Below, one piece after another: positions 34,385 through 42,264 of a stretch of 64,000 nucleotides of DNA. Every line of letters begins with the position of its first letter. The stretch's first letter is position 1. The stretch is from assembly GCA_900315955.1 (NCBI GenBank), contig ONBC01000011.1, positions 1 through 64,000 of the forward strand. The letters are read 5' to 3'. The DNA is from an uncultured Prevotella sp. Lineage in GTDB: Bacteria > Bacteroidota > Bacteroidia > Bacteroidales > Bacteroidaceae. A program made the position numbers and the translations under genes. The notes beneath the pieces were generated by a model. It was given only the letters and a program-made list of their open reading frames with translations, made no database searches and had not been told where the DNA came from.

Positions 34385-34942
34385 CTATCTTGTTAATGAA
34401 ATCCCGTTATATTCAATCCATCCGTACATGGGCTTCTGATTGTCAAATCGATTGAATCCCACTAAGAAAGACTGGTCAGACTGCCCTATACGCAATTCGA
34501 ATCCGGGGAGTTGTGAAAACGTCTGTTCGTCCATCTCTTTTATCTCTCTCTCCGGCAACATCACGTCTTCGTTGCGGCAGAGGCAGACATGCTGACGTGA
34601 AGCCCGCATAGCGTCGTCGATATTGCCAAAGGCCAAGCAGAGCACTGGATTGACGAGAATGTCGCGGTTGATGATAGACCGGGAGCGCTCCTGGCTTTTC
34701 TTGGTTTTCTTCCACGCACGGGCTTGCGTCACCTCTTGCTGGGAAGACATCGCCTCGCAGCATAGTTTGTGTCGAACGATTTTGTGGATACCAGGGGAAG
34801 AGAGTAGTTCAGGGAAGAGCTTCTTTTCGATGCCCTCTATAATAGAAGGTGTAAGAAACTGCTGACTAAACGTCTCGCCATCGCGGACGGCTGTCCAAGG
34901 TTTGATAAACCCAAATGAACCCTTGTAAGTGACTATATACAT
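34385..34942 (-). CDS. cas5: Cas5-like RAMP protein
   Basis: A 185-residue protein. ATG 34942 is chosen because AGGAG lies eight bases upstream; the open frame would otherwise overlap the cas6 stop. The N-terminal part, with TYKGSFGFIKPWTA and then SQQFLTPSIIEGIEKKLF, has the strand-plus-PSxxxG helix pattern of Cas5, which caps the 5' handle of crRNA. It is short and divergent and could be missed by profile searches. Its position between cas6 and cas3, with every other type I-B subunit present, supports the call. Confidence 0.72.
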   Translation of the reverse strand: MYIVTYKGSFGFIKPWTAVRDGETFSQQFLTPSIIEGIEKKLFPELLSSPGIHKIVRHKLCCEAMSSQQEVTQARAWKKTKKSQERSRSIINRDILVNPVLCLAFGNIDDAMRASRQHVCLCRNEDVMLPEREIKEMDEQTFSQLPGFELRIGQSDQSFLVGFNRFDNQKPMYGWIEYNGISLTR

Positions 34943-34958
34943 ACACTGTTCTCCTTTC

Positions 34959-35624
34959 TTAATAGATAGCACCAAAGCCGATGCCAGTAGAGTTTCCTAT
35001 ACCCACTTCCCACGCGAAATGCTTGGTTTCCGGTTTACCGTGGATGATGACGGGGCAGAGACTGGCTTTGTTGCCGATGTCATGATAATTTACTAACTTC
35101 AACTTCTTCTTTTCATACGATATGTCAAAGCGAATATCCAGTTTCTCGTCATCTTCCAATCCTGCCTCATGCATCTTGTTGACAAGCGTCTCTTTCATAT
35201 ACTGACTGGCTTCGACATCATTGAAATTGAATTGCTTAAAGCTTCCGTCCTTCATTTTCCGCTTGATGAGAATAGGACTGCCACAATAGTATAGGTCACG
35301 TTTGGAGAAGTCGGGAATAGGGGCGAGCGTGATATCCCTTATCTCCATGCCACAGAACATGGTCGGGTCATCAAGGATGGTGCGGATAATGTCTTTAACG
35401 ACACATTCATCATAGAAACTGATAAAGAAGCGGGCGCCATGAGGAAACGATAGCGTACCGTTTGACACCACGCCGTCTTGTAGCCAAGAAAAGGAGTAGA
35501 GAGATATTTTTCCATGCAGTTCATTTCTTGTCCCTATCCACTTGTGTAAGCAGCCTACCATTTTTGTCTGGTAGTCGAAAGGGATGGGAAATGTGTTGGC
35601 TGTTGTCTTCAAAATGATTCTCAT
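34959..35624 (-). CDS. cas6: CRISPR RNA endonuclease Cas6
   Basis: A 221-residue double-ferredoxin RAMP that cuts pre-crRNA within each repeat, leaving the ATTGAAAC handle. The C terminus GIGNSTGIGFGAIY is the glycine-rich loop of Cas6, and H27 in CLHKWIG is in the position of the general base of many Cas6 proteins. It is the first gene of the leftward cas operon, about 25 nt downstream of the predicted transcription start. Confidence 0.92.
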   Translation of the reverse strand: MRIILKTTANTFPIPFDYQTKMVGCLHKWIGTRNELHGKISLYSFSWLQDGVVSNGTLSFPHGARFFISFYDECVVKDIIRTILDDPTMFCGMEIRDITLAPIPDFSKRDLYYCGSPILIKRKMKDGSFKQFNFNDVEASQYMKETLVNKMHEAGLEDDEKLDIRFDISYEKKKLKLVNYHDIGNKASLCPVIIHGKPETKHFAWEVGIGNSTGIGFGAIY

Positions 35625-35654
35625 ATGTTTGTTTTTGTTTTTCTAATGACGATG

Positions 35655-35717
35655 CAAAATTAGCCAATTTGGGTAATGTATGCAAATATGTTTATCACCA
35701 TTGCATTTGTGGTGATA
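35655..35717 (-). promoter_or_regulatory. cas operon promoter with upstream dyad
   Basis: On the minus strand, -33 TTTG (35683-35686) and -7 TAATTTTG (35655-35662) are 20 nt apart. Immediately upstream lies a perfect inverted repeat TATCACCA (35693-35700) and TGGTGATA (35710-35717), nine bases between arms, centred about 55 bp before the predicted start. That position suits an activator. It is the only promoter seen for the eight cas genes. The remaining 35720-35980 is AT-rich with no supported gene. Confidence 0.75.
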
Positions 35718-35984
35718 TTATCATGTTTTTGTTGAAAATAGAGTGTTGTCATAAGCAGTTAAGGTTTTCACAATGCAAAAATAAGAGATTCTTCTCAAAG
35801 TTGCAACAATATGAGATGTTTTTTTACTTTTGAGAAAAAAATAAATAATCGGCGATCCGTTAGGTATTGATAACAAGCAGTAGAAACCCTTCTCGCTCCA
35901 AAAACTATGCGAGGTGTCTGTCCCGAGACCGGGCATCAGGGCGAAATGATCTGCACAAAAAAGGGTTAAATAATCAGTCTAAAG

Positions 35985-36055
35985 TTTGTGGATTGGAAAA
36001 CTTACCTTAACTTTGCCATCAAGACCCAGACGTAGGGTGGCGTAGGATCCACCCT
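35985..36055 (+). promoter_or_regulatory. korAB promoter and leader hairpin
   Basis: -33 TTTG (35985-35988) and -7 TAACTTTG (36008-36015) are 19 nt apart. In the 5' leader AGGGTGG (36034-36040) pairs with CCACCCT (36049-36055), a stem that could affect mRNA stability or translation. No known riboswitch fold is recognised. Confidence 0.75.
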
Positions 36056-36089
36056 ATCACGCATTAACAAAAACTAATAAAAATCTGTT

Positions 36090-37985
36090 ATGGCTGAAGA
36101 AATTGAAGTGAAAGAACTCAACGACGTCGTCGTGCGCTTCTCAGGAGACTCCGGTGACGGCATGCAACTGGCTGGAAACATCTTCTCCACCGTCTCGGCT
36201 ACGGTGGGTAACGGCATCTCTACGTTTCCTGACTATCCGGCAGATATCCGGGCTCCGCAAGGCTCGCTCACAGGTGTGAGTGGATTCCAGGTACATATCG
36301 GCGAAGGACAAGTGTTCACGCCGGGAGACCAGTGTGATGTGCTTGTGGCCATGAATGCCGCAGCCTTGAAAACACAGTACAAATATGCAAAGCCTACAGC
36401 CACCATTATCATCGATACCGACGCTTTCGGACCTAAGGACCTCACCAAGGCACAGTTCAAGACGGATGACTACTTAGAGGAGATGGGGATCGATCCCGAC
36501 AGGGTGGTGGCTTGCCCCATCACGAAGATGGTCAAGGAGTGTCTTAAAGACGAGGGCATGGACAACAAGAGCATGCTCAAGTGCCGCAATATGTTTGCCT
36601 TGGGTATCGTTTGCTGGCTCTTCAACCGTGACTTGGAACTTGTCAACAACTTCCTCCGTGAGAAGTTTGCCAAGAAGCCCGCCATCGCTGAGGCCAACAT
36701 CAAGGTGGTGAGGGCCGGACACGACTATGGTGCCAACACCCATGCGTCTACGCCTTTCACGACCTATCGCATCGAGACAAAGGACAAGAAGCCCGGCCGT
36801 TATATGGACATCACGGGCAACAAAGCCACGGCTTACGGCCTCATAGCCGCAGCCGAGAAAGCCGGACTGAAGCTCTATCTCGGTTCGTATCCTATCACGC
36901 CGGCTACTGATATTCTGCATGAACTCTCCAAACACAAGAGTTTGGGTGTCATCACGGTGCAGGCCGAGGACGAGATCTCTGCCTGTTCCTCCGCGATCGG
37001 TGCCGCTTTTGCGGGAGCGTTAGCCGTGACATCCACCTCCGGTCCGGGTATCTGCCTGAAGAGTGAGGCCATGAACCTCGCCGTCATCGATGAGCTGCCG
37101 TTGGTCATTGTCGACGTGCAGCGCGGTGGACCATCAACAGGCCTGCCGACCAAGAGTGAGCAGACCGACTTGCTGCAGGTGCTTTACGGACGCAACGGTG
37201 AGAGCCCCATGCCGGTCATTGCCGCAACGAGCCCGACCGACTGTTTCGATGCCGCTTACAGGGCTGCGAAGATCGCCTTAGAGCATCTCACGCCCGTCGT
37301 ACTGCTCACCGATGCTTTCATCGCCAACGGTTCCTCCGCGTGGCGGCTGCCCGACATCAACGAGCTGCCGGAGATCCATCCTCACTATGTAAGGCAAGAC
37401 CAGAAATATAAATACTCACCGTATCATCGCGATCCGGAAACGAAAGTGCGCTACTGGGCTATCCCCGGGCAGGAAGGTTATGAGCATATCCTCGGTGGAC
37501 TGGAGAAGGACGGCCAGACGGGTGCCATCTCCACTGAGCCGGAGAATCACAATGAGATGGACCATCTGCGTTCCGAAAAGGTCGCCCTCATCCCGGTGCC
37601 TGACCTTGAGGTGGAAGGCGACAAGAAGGATGCCGACCTGCTCATCGTGGGCTTCGGCTCCACCTACGGGCATCTGCGGGCCACGATGAACGAGTTGCGC
37701 AGGCGCGGACGGAAGGTGGCGTTGGCACAGCTCAAGTATGTCAACCCGCTGCCGAAGAATACGGCAGAGGTCATGCTAAGCTATCCGAAAGTGGTTGTTG
37801 CCGAGCAGAATCTCGGACAACTCGCCGCCCTGCTTCGTATCCGCATCAATGGCTTTGTGCCTTATCAGTACAATGAGGTCAAGGGGCAGCCGTTCAATGT
37901 CAGCGATCTCGTAGAGCATTTTGAGCGGCTCATCACCCATGAGGTGGACAACAGTGGCGATTACTTCAATACCTTAGTATTATAA
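36090..37985 (+). CDS. korA: 2-oxoacid:ferredoxin oxidoreductase, fused gamma-alpha subunit
   Basis: A 631-residue protein. The N-terminal gamma domain (about 1-200) begins VRFSGDSGDGMQLAGN, and the alpha domain (about 235-630) has LGSYPITPATDILHELSK and EDEISACSSAIGAAFAGA. With KorB it oxidatively decarboxylates 2-oxoglutarate (or a related 2-oxoacid) with CoA and ferredoxin, or runs in reverse as a reductive carboxylase, common in Bacteroidota with a branched TCA pathway. The substrate is assigned by similarity to the KorAB fusion type. The two genes form one operon with a clear promoter. Confidence 0.9.
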   Translation: MAEEIEVKELNDVVVRFSGDSGDGMQLAGNIFSTVSATVGNGISTFPDYPADIRAPQGSLTGVSGFQVHIGEGQVFTPGDQCDVLVAMNAAALKTQYKYAKPTATIIIDTDAFGPKDLTKAQFKTDDYLEEMGIDPDRVVACPITKMVKECLKDEGMDNKSMLKCRNMFALGIVCWLFNRDLELVNNFLREKFAKKPAIAEANIKVVRAGHDYGANTHASTPFTTYRIETKDKKPGRYMDITGNKATAYGLIAAAEKAGLKLYLGSYPITPATDILHELSKHKSLGVITVQAEDEISACSSAIGAAFAGALAVTSTSGPGICLKSEAMNLAVIDELPLVIVDVQRGGPSTGLPTKSEQTDLLQVLYGRNGESPMPVIAATSPTDCFDAAYRAAKIALEHLTPVVLLTDAFIANGSSAWRLPDINELPEIHPHYVRQDQKYKYSPYHRDPETKVRYWAIPGQEGYEHILGGLEKDGQTGAISTEPENHNEMDHLRSEKVALIPVPDLEVEGDKKDADLLIVGFGSTYGHLRATMNELRRRGRKVALAQLKYVNPLPKNTAEVMLSYPKVVVAEQNLGQLAALLRIRINGFVPYQYNEVKGQPFNVSDLVEHFERLITHEVDNSGDYFNTLVL

Positions 37986-38019
37986 ATCAAATAATACATT
38001 CAACAATTGAATATACGCG

Positions 38020-39024
38020 ATGGAATATACAGCAAACGATTATAAGAAAGGTCAGCCGCGCTGGTGTCCGGGCTGCGGTGATCACAGTTTCCTTGCAAGT
38101 CTTCAGAAAGCAATGGCCGAGATAGGTGTCCCACCCTATGAGACAGCTGTCATCAGTGGTATCGGCTGCTCCAGCCGTCTGCCTTACTATGTGAGCACTT
38201 ATGCCATGCAGACGATCCATGGACGCGCCGCGGCCATAGCAACAGGTGCCAAGGTCGTGACCCCCAGGCTCACCATCTGGCAGATCAGTGGCGACGGTGA
38301 CGGATTGGCTATCGGCGGCAATCATTTCATCCATGCCATGCGGCGTAACATCAACCTGAACATGATCCTGCTCAACAACCGCATCTACGGATTGACTAAA
38401 GGTCAGTATTCGCCGACCTCTCCGCGCGGCTTCGTCTCCAAGTCGTCTCCTTACGGCACCGTGGAAGATCCGTTCCGTCCTGCCGAGCTCTGCTTCGGCG
38501 CAAGAGGCCGGTTCTTCGCCCGCTCGGTGGCTTCTGACGGGCCGGAGACGGTGAGGATCCTCAAGGCCGCCTGTCATCACAAGGGGGCGTCGGTCTGCGA
38601 GATCCTGCAAAACTGCATGATCTTCAACAACGGGTGTTATGATCCGATCTATACGCGTGAGGGACGCAGCAAGCATGCCATCTATGTAGAAGACGGCAAG
38701 CCGTTGGTCTTCGGTGAGCACAACGAGTATGGACTGGTGCAGGAAGGCTTCGGACTGAAGGTGGTCGAGATTGGTAAGGACGGCTACACCATGGACGATA
38801 TTCTGATCCACGACAGTCACAATCCTGACAACACGCTGCAGCTCAAGCTTGCCATGATGGACAATGAGCATGGTTTCCCGGTGGCGCTCGGTGTCATCCG
38901 CGATGTGGAGGCACCCACGTACGACCAGGCGGTGAACGATCAGATTGAAGAGGTGAAAGCAAAGAAGAACTACCACAACTTCACCGAACTGCTTGAGACC
39001 AACGATATCTGGGAGGTGAAATAG
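38020..39024 (+). CDS. korB: 2-oxoacid:ferredoxin oxidoreductase, beta subunit
   Basis: A 334-residue thiamine diphosphate-binding subunit. It shows PRWCPGCGDHSFL at about 15-27 (iron-sulfur cysteines) and the ThDP motif GDGDGLAIGGNHFIHA through LLNN near 92-122. It forms the catalytic core with KorA. The start codon is 34 bp after the korA stop, so the pair is co-transcribed. A 19-bp perfect terminator stem follows the stop codon by about 40 bp. Confidence 0.92.
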   Translation: MEYTANDYKKGQPRWCPGCGDHSFLASLQKAMAEIGVPPYETAVISGIGCSSRLPYYVSTYAMQTIHGRAAAIATGAKVVTPRLTIWQISGDGDGLAIGGNHFIHAMRRNINLNMILLNNRIYGLTKGQYSPTSPRGFVSKSSPYGTVEDPFRPAELCFGARGRFFARSVASDGPETVRILKAACHHKGASVCEILQNCMIFNNGCYDPIYTREGRSKHAIYVEDGKPLVFGEHNEYGLVQEGFGLKVVEIGKDGYTMDDILIHDSHNPDNTLQLKLAMMDNEHGFPVALGVIRDVEAPTYDQAVNDQIEEVKAKKNYHNFTELLETNDIWEVK

Positions 39025-39064
39025 CCTTGGAGATGAACAGATAGTGTGTATTTGCTACTGTTAA

Positions 39065-39120
39065 TAAACAATAATATTCACACTGTTATTTTGTAGTGTG
39101 AATATTATTGTTTAATTTTG
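39065..39120 (+). terminator. korB terminator with nested tRNA promoter
   Basis: A perfect 19-bp stem joins 39065-39083 to 39096-39114 around a 12-nt loop, ending in TTTA and TTTT. The tRNA promoter is superimposed: -33 TTTG at 39090-39093 lies in the loop, and -7 TAATTTTG at 39113-39120 overlaps the end of the 3' arm, 19 nt apart. The tRNA primary transcript should start near 39126. Confidence 0.8.
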
Positions 39121-39149
39121 CACTCGCTTTTCTAAAGCATATCTTTATT

Positions 39150-39223
39150 GTCGGCATAGCTCAGTTGGTTAGAGTATCACCTTGACATGGTGGGGGTCCT
39201 TGGTTCGAATCCAAGTGTCGACA
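39150..39223 (+). tRNA. tRNA-Val (anticodon GAC)
   Basis: A 74-nt cloverleaf. The acceptor stem pairs GTCGGCA with TGTCGAC; the D arm is GCTCAGTTGGTTAGAGT; the anticodon stem TCACC/GGTGG holds loop TTGACAT (anticodon GAC, reading GUC and GUU); the T arm contains GGTTCGAATCC. Discriminator base is A. The CCA end is not encoded. Terminator and promoter elements flank it closely, so it is a single-gene unit. Confidence 0.95.
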
Positions 39224-39230
39224 CAAGGAT

Positions 39231-39264
39231 AAAGCCAAGCTATTGTAATCGGTAGCTTGGCTTT
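39231..39264 (+). terminator. Terminator after tRNA-Val
   Basis: AAAGCCAAGCTA (39231-39242) pairs perfectly with TAGCTTGGCTTT (39253-39264) over a ten-base loop, eight bases after the tRNA; the 3' arm ends in TTT with ATT following. Confidence 0.8.
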
Positions 39265-39322
39265 ATTCGTTGTATAGATTTTCTATCATGTAGTATAATC
39301 CGTAATTTTTATTTGAAAATAT

Positions 39323-39353
39323 TTTGCAGTCTCCCTTCAACGTTGTACTTTTG
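39323..39353 (+). promoter_or_regulatory. Promoter of the lipoprotein gene
   Basis: -33 TTTG (39323-39326) and -7 TACTTTTG (39346-39353) are 19 nt apart; the ATG at 39383 gives a leader of about 24 nt. Confidence 0.7.
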
Positions 39354-39382
39354 CAAAATCAATAAAAACTAAAATAAGAAAG

Positions 39383-40771
39383 ATGATGAAAAGAATCTTG
39401 TTTTTTTTGAGTTCGCTCGTGCTGCTGATTTTTATGTCGGCTTGCGGTGGTGATGATAACAACGGGGGCAAACCTGATGTGATCAATGGCTCGCAAGCTT
39501 GGAGCTCGGTAACCTTTCAAAGACTTAGTGACGGAAGTTTCTACTATCACGATGGTCAGAGTCCTGATGATGAGGTTTTGCGAAATAATGTCTTCGGGAA
39601 AGGGTGGAAACTTGTTAAAGCAAATGAGATCGGCGATGATGGTCGGATGATAACCAATAGTTATTACGCTAAGGTTCCGTCTGAAGCCTTATTTTTTGAC
39701 CGAGACGGAAGTAAACTCTATGAATATCATCTTAACGAGAATAGGGTCACTTCCGGTTCTCATAAGATTTACACCGGTCGTGATGGTTGGTATTCTTTTG
39801 ACAGCTATGCAGGCTCTGACCGTTGGGGAGATACCCAGATTATAGAGTACAACAAGGATAAGGATGGACACGAGTATATCATCGTTTTAGGACGGCTCTA
39901 TTCCGTAGGCTCGGATAAGGTGCTTTACGGCGTGAAGTATTACACGAAGTTGAACGATGATCAAGCAACCGATATCCGTGACAGGTTTGAGGAGAAAGTG
40001 CCGGACGATTGTAAGTTCGGTGTTAAGATTGATGCTAAGAAATATCCTGGGGCCATTGGAGACAGTATCTTCTATGCTCCGTTTGAATTCATACACTTCA
40101 AAATGACCGACAGCAACGGGCAGTCCATTATTCGAAACCCGGCTTTTGCTTATTACGATTCGATCACTTGGCGTAGAAGCGATAATGTGGGTGGCACGCA
40201 GAAGTTGTGTTCAAAGGATGGCGACGTACTTCACGCAAAGTATGAATGGTCTAACTATTTTTACGACAAGGATGGGATAGATATTCTTGTGGAAGGTTGG
40301 AGACGTGGCGAAGTGGTCTACTCTGTTTACCTGAACATGAAGTTCCGTCAGCGTGATTTCCTGTGCTACAACTGGTCTGACAAGGTTGGGACCCCTGATA
40401 AGACCGGCACCGGCATCTATAACATGTTTATACCCAGCGAGCAGTACCTGCTCTTTACGCCAAGATATGACAAGGATGGGAACCTCTACGCGCGTGTCTT
40501 CACATGGGCAGAGAAGGGTATGGCACCCAAGGAGGAGTGTGAGCAGCTCTATGAGCTCTTGCAGAGATACTATCCAAGCGTGTTGAAGGTCAAGGCGGAT
40601 AAAGTAGAGAAATGCCGTTCTTTCTTCCACTGTCTCCCTCCCGCCGATATTCCAGTCTATTATACGAACCAATGGGGCTCAAGAATAGCAATTGTGCTTG
40701 CAAAGGGAGATGAAGACCTTGGAACTCCTGACCAATATTATATCCATGCAGAACCGAGCGAGGATGAATGA
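39383..40771 (+). CDS. Lipoprotein, unknown function
   Basis: Encodes 462 residues with a lipoprotein signal peptide (ILFFLSSLVLLIFMSAC). The residues after the lipidated cysteine (GGDDNNGG) are acidic like the Bacteroidota surface-export signal, so the protein may face outward. The mature part is rich in tryptophan, tyrosine and aspartate, with repeated YDKDGN/NKDKDG-like turns. I do not recognise the family. It has its own promoter and terminator and no operon partners. A second ATG one codon later is an equally good start. Confidence 0.8.
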   Translation: MMKRILFFLSSLVLLIFMSACGGDDNNGGKPDVINGSQAWSSVTFQRLSDGSFYYHDGQSPDDEVLRNNVFGKGWKLVKANEIGDDGRMITNSYYAKVPSEALFFDRDGSKLYEYHLNENRVTSGSHKIYTGRDGWYSFDSYAGSDRWGDTQIIEYNKDKDGHEYIIVLGRLYSVGSDKVLYGVKYYTKLNDDQATDIRDRFEEKVPDDCKFGVKIDAKKYPGAIGDSIFYAPFEFIHFKMTDSNGQSIIRNPAFAYYDSITWRRSDNVGGTQKLCSKDGDVLHAKYEWSNYFYDKDGIDILVEGWRRGEVVYSVYLNMKFRQRDFLCYNWSDKVGTPDKTGTGIYNMFIPSEQYLLFTPRYDKDGNLYARVFTWAEKGMAPKEECEQLYELLQRYYPSVLKVKADKVEKCRSFFHCLPPADIPVYYTNQWGSRIAIVLAKGDEDLGTPDQYYIHAEPSEDE

Positions 40772-40778
40772 ATAAATA

Positions 40779-40819
40779 AGCTCACAGACTCACATTTATT
40801 ATAATGGGTCTGGGAGCTT
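40779..40819 (+). terminator. Terminator of the lipoprotein gene
   Basis: AAGCTCACAGAC (40779-40790) pairs with GTCTGGGAGCTT (40808-40819) with one internal mismatch; CTTTGTTG follows. Confidence 0.65.
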
Positions 40820-40955
40820 CTTTGTTGGGTAATAAATTAGTGAAGAAAGGAAACCGATGAATTTAGCCGCAACCTTCCCTTTACTGACACGTCCCGACAT
40901 CGTTGCTTTTATATAGAGCCCCAATGCTGCCCTTGATTATCAGACTTCTCACGCA

Positions 40956-41204
40956 GAGCCGCGGAGCTTATTGAGCCGCAGAGATGATACGTGTCAGAGG
41001 ATGAGATCGCTGGGAGGCCTTCGGCCTTATGAGGAGAGAGCAGAGAGACCTTCGGTCTATGTGGAGCGTATGAGGAGTGTATGAGGAGATAGTGCGAGAA
41101 ATGTGACGGTTCATCTCTGTGAACTCTCCTCAAGACCGAAGGTCTCTCTGCGTTCTCTAATTCTCAGAGATAATAACTCTGCAGCTCAATAAACTCCGCG
41201 GCTC
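40956..41204. repeat. Long interrupted inverted repeat
   Basis: Two nested arm pairs face each other. Outer: 40956-40983 against 41177-41204 (26 of 28 positions complementary, containing GAGCCGCGGAG and TTATTGAGC). Inner: 41040-41058 against 41133-41151 (19 of 19, GCAGAGAGACCTTCGGTCT). The whole could fold as a hairpin of about 250 nt or a cruciform. No coding potential. From 40820 to 41452 no gene is supported. Confidence 0.75.
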
Positions 41205-41452
41205 CGCGAGAAAATATATACGCCGCTGCGAGAATCAACTTGCATCATAGCAAGGGTTTTATTGGTTTTCGTCAGAAAAGAATACGACTGATTAAACATG
41301 GGTTACGCATTGACGAAGTCAAGAAGTCACTGATTATCAATAAAAGTATTTTTCTCAACAAACAAAGTGATGAAGTCGAGCGAAGACGCTTGTTATAGGT
41401 TTTTTACTATTACAAATAGGGTTTCTCCGTTCCGTGTTTATAAGTTTTTGCA

Positions 41453-41460
41453 TATCTTTG
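41453..41460 (+). promoter_or_regulatory. -7 element of the SIMPL-domain gene
   Basis: TATCTTTG, about 80 nt before ATG 41542. No well-spaced -33 TTTG. The leader contains ATCAACGATCAATCATCAAC-like repeated words. Confidence 0.5.
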
Positions 41461-41541
41461 CCGCATATTCAACAAAAGAAGAGTAAGAATCAGATTGCAA
41501 AACCATCAACGATCAATCATCAACATTAAACATTGACCATT

Positions 41542-42243
41542 ATGAAAGAAAAAATTCTTAGTGCGGCAATAATAGCGCTTGGCATTATTGTCATGGGACT
41601 GAGCCTGAAAGCAGGCATGGATAATTTCACGGAGAAAGACCGCAAGGTGACAGTGAAGGGTCTTGCCGAGAAAGAAGTGAAGGCCGACAAGGTGACGTGG
41701 CCCATCGTCTCCAAGGAGTTGGGCAACGACCTACCCGAACTGTATGACCGTATTGCGTTGAAGCAGCAGACCATCAAACGCTTCCTTCTTGCCAATGGTG
41801 TGAGCGACAAGGAGATCACGGTCAATGCTCCGCAGGTTATCGATCAGTCGGCCGACCAGTACAGCTCGGAGAAGAAACCGTTCAGGTACAACATTACGCT
41901 GGTCATCACGGTAACTTCCAATCATGTGGATCTTGTGCGTAGCATCATATCCCGTCAAGGAGAACTTCTCAAGCAGGGTGTTGCCATTGTTGCCGGTGAC
42001 TATAACAATCAGGTGACCTACAGTCTCGACTCCTTCAAGAAGATGAAGCCGCAGATGATGACCGAAGCCATCGAGAACGCACAACAGACGGCGCAGCAGT
42101 TCGCCAAGAACAGCAGCTCCAAACTCAACAAGATTGTCAGTGCCGACCAGGGACAGTTCTCTATCGAGGACAGGGACGGCAACACCCCGTGGATAAAGCG
42201 GGTGCGGGTAGTAACCACCGTGACCTATTCGTTGAAAGACTGA
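41542..42243 (+). CDS. SIMPL-domain (DUF541) protein
   Basis: Encodes 233 residues from ATG 41542 (MKEKILSAAIIALGIIVMG); an in-frame TTG three codons upstream is less likely. The N-terminal hydrophobic segment is an anchor or uncleaved signal. The rest shows the SIMPL pattern: KVTVKGLAEKEVKADKVTW, a central NITLVITVTSNHVDLVRSII, and a C-terminal strand RVRVVTTVTYSL. Family members are periplasmic or membrane-associated (for example the BP26 porin-like ring protein); the function here is unknown. It converges on the HAD gene through a shared hairpin. Confidence 0.82.
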   Translation: MKEKILSAAIIALGIIVMGLSLKAGMDNFTEKDRKVTVKGLAEKEVKADKVTWPIVSKELGNDLPELYDRIALKQQTIKRFLLANGVSDKEITVNAPQVIDQSADQYSSEKKPFRYNITLVITVTSNHVDLVRSIISRQGELLKQGVAIVAGDYNNQVTYSLDSFKKMKPQMMTEAIENAQQTAQQFAKNSSSKLNKIVSADQGQFSIEDRDGNTPWIKRVRVVTTVTYSLKD

Positions 42244-42244
42244 T

Positions 42245-42264
42245 GACCAGTTGAAAGACTGGTC
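42245..42264. terminator. Hairpin between convergent SIMPL and HAD genes
   Basis: GACCAGT (42245-42251) pairs with ACTGGTC (42258-42264) over a six-base loop. It begins right after the SIMPL-domain stop and ends at the HAD stop codon. Confidence 0.5.

Noticed and set aside
35721..35936. 71-codon minus-strand frame upstream of cas6
   Set aside because: AT-rich sequence without a signal peptide, ribosome-binding site or family; a possible TATTTTTG box alone is not enough.
37987..38976. 329-codon minus-strand frame opposite korB
   Set aside because: Antisense to a clear 2-oxoacid oxidoreductase beta subunit; composition typical of a shadow.
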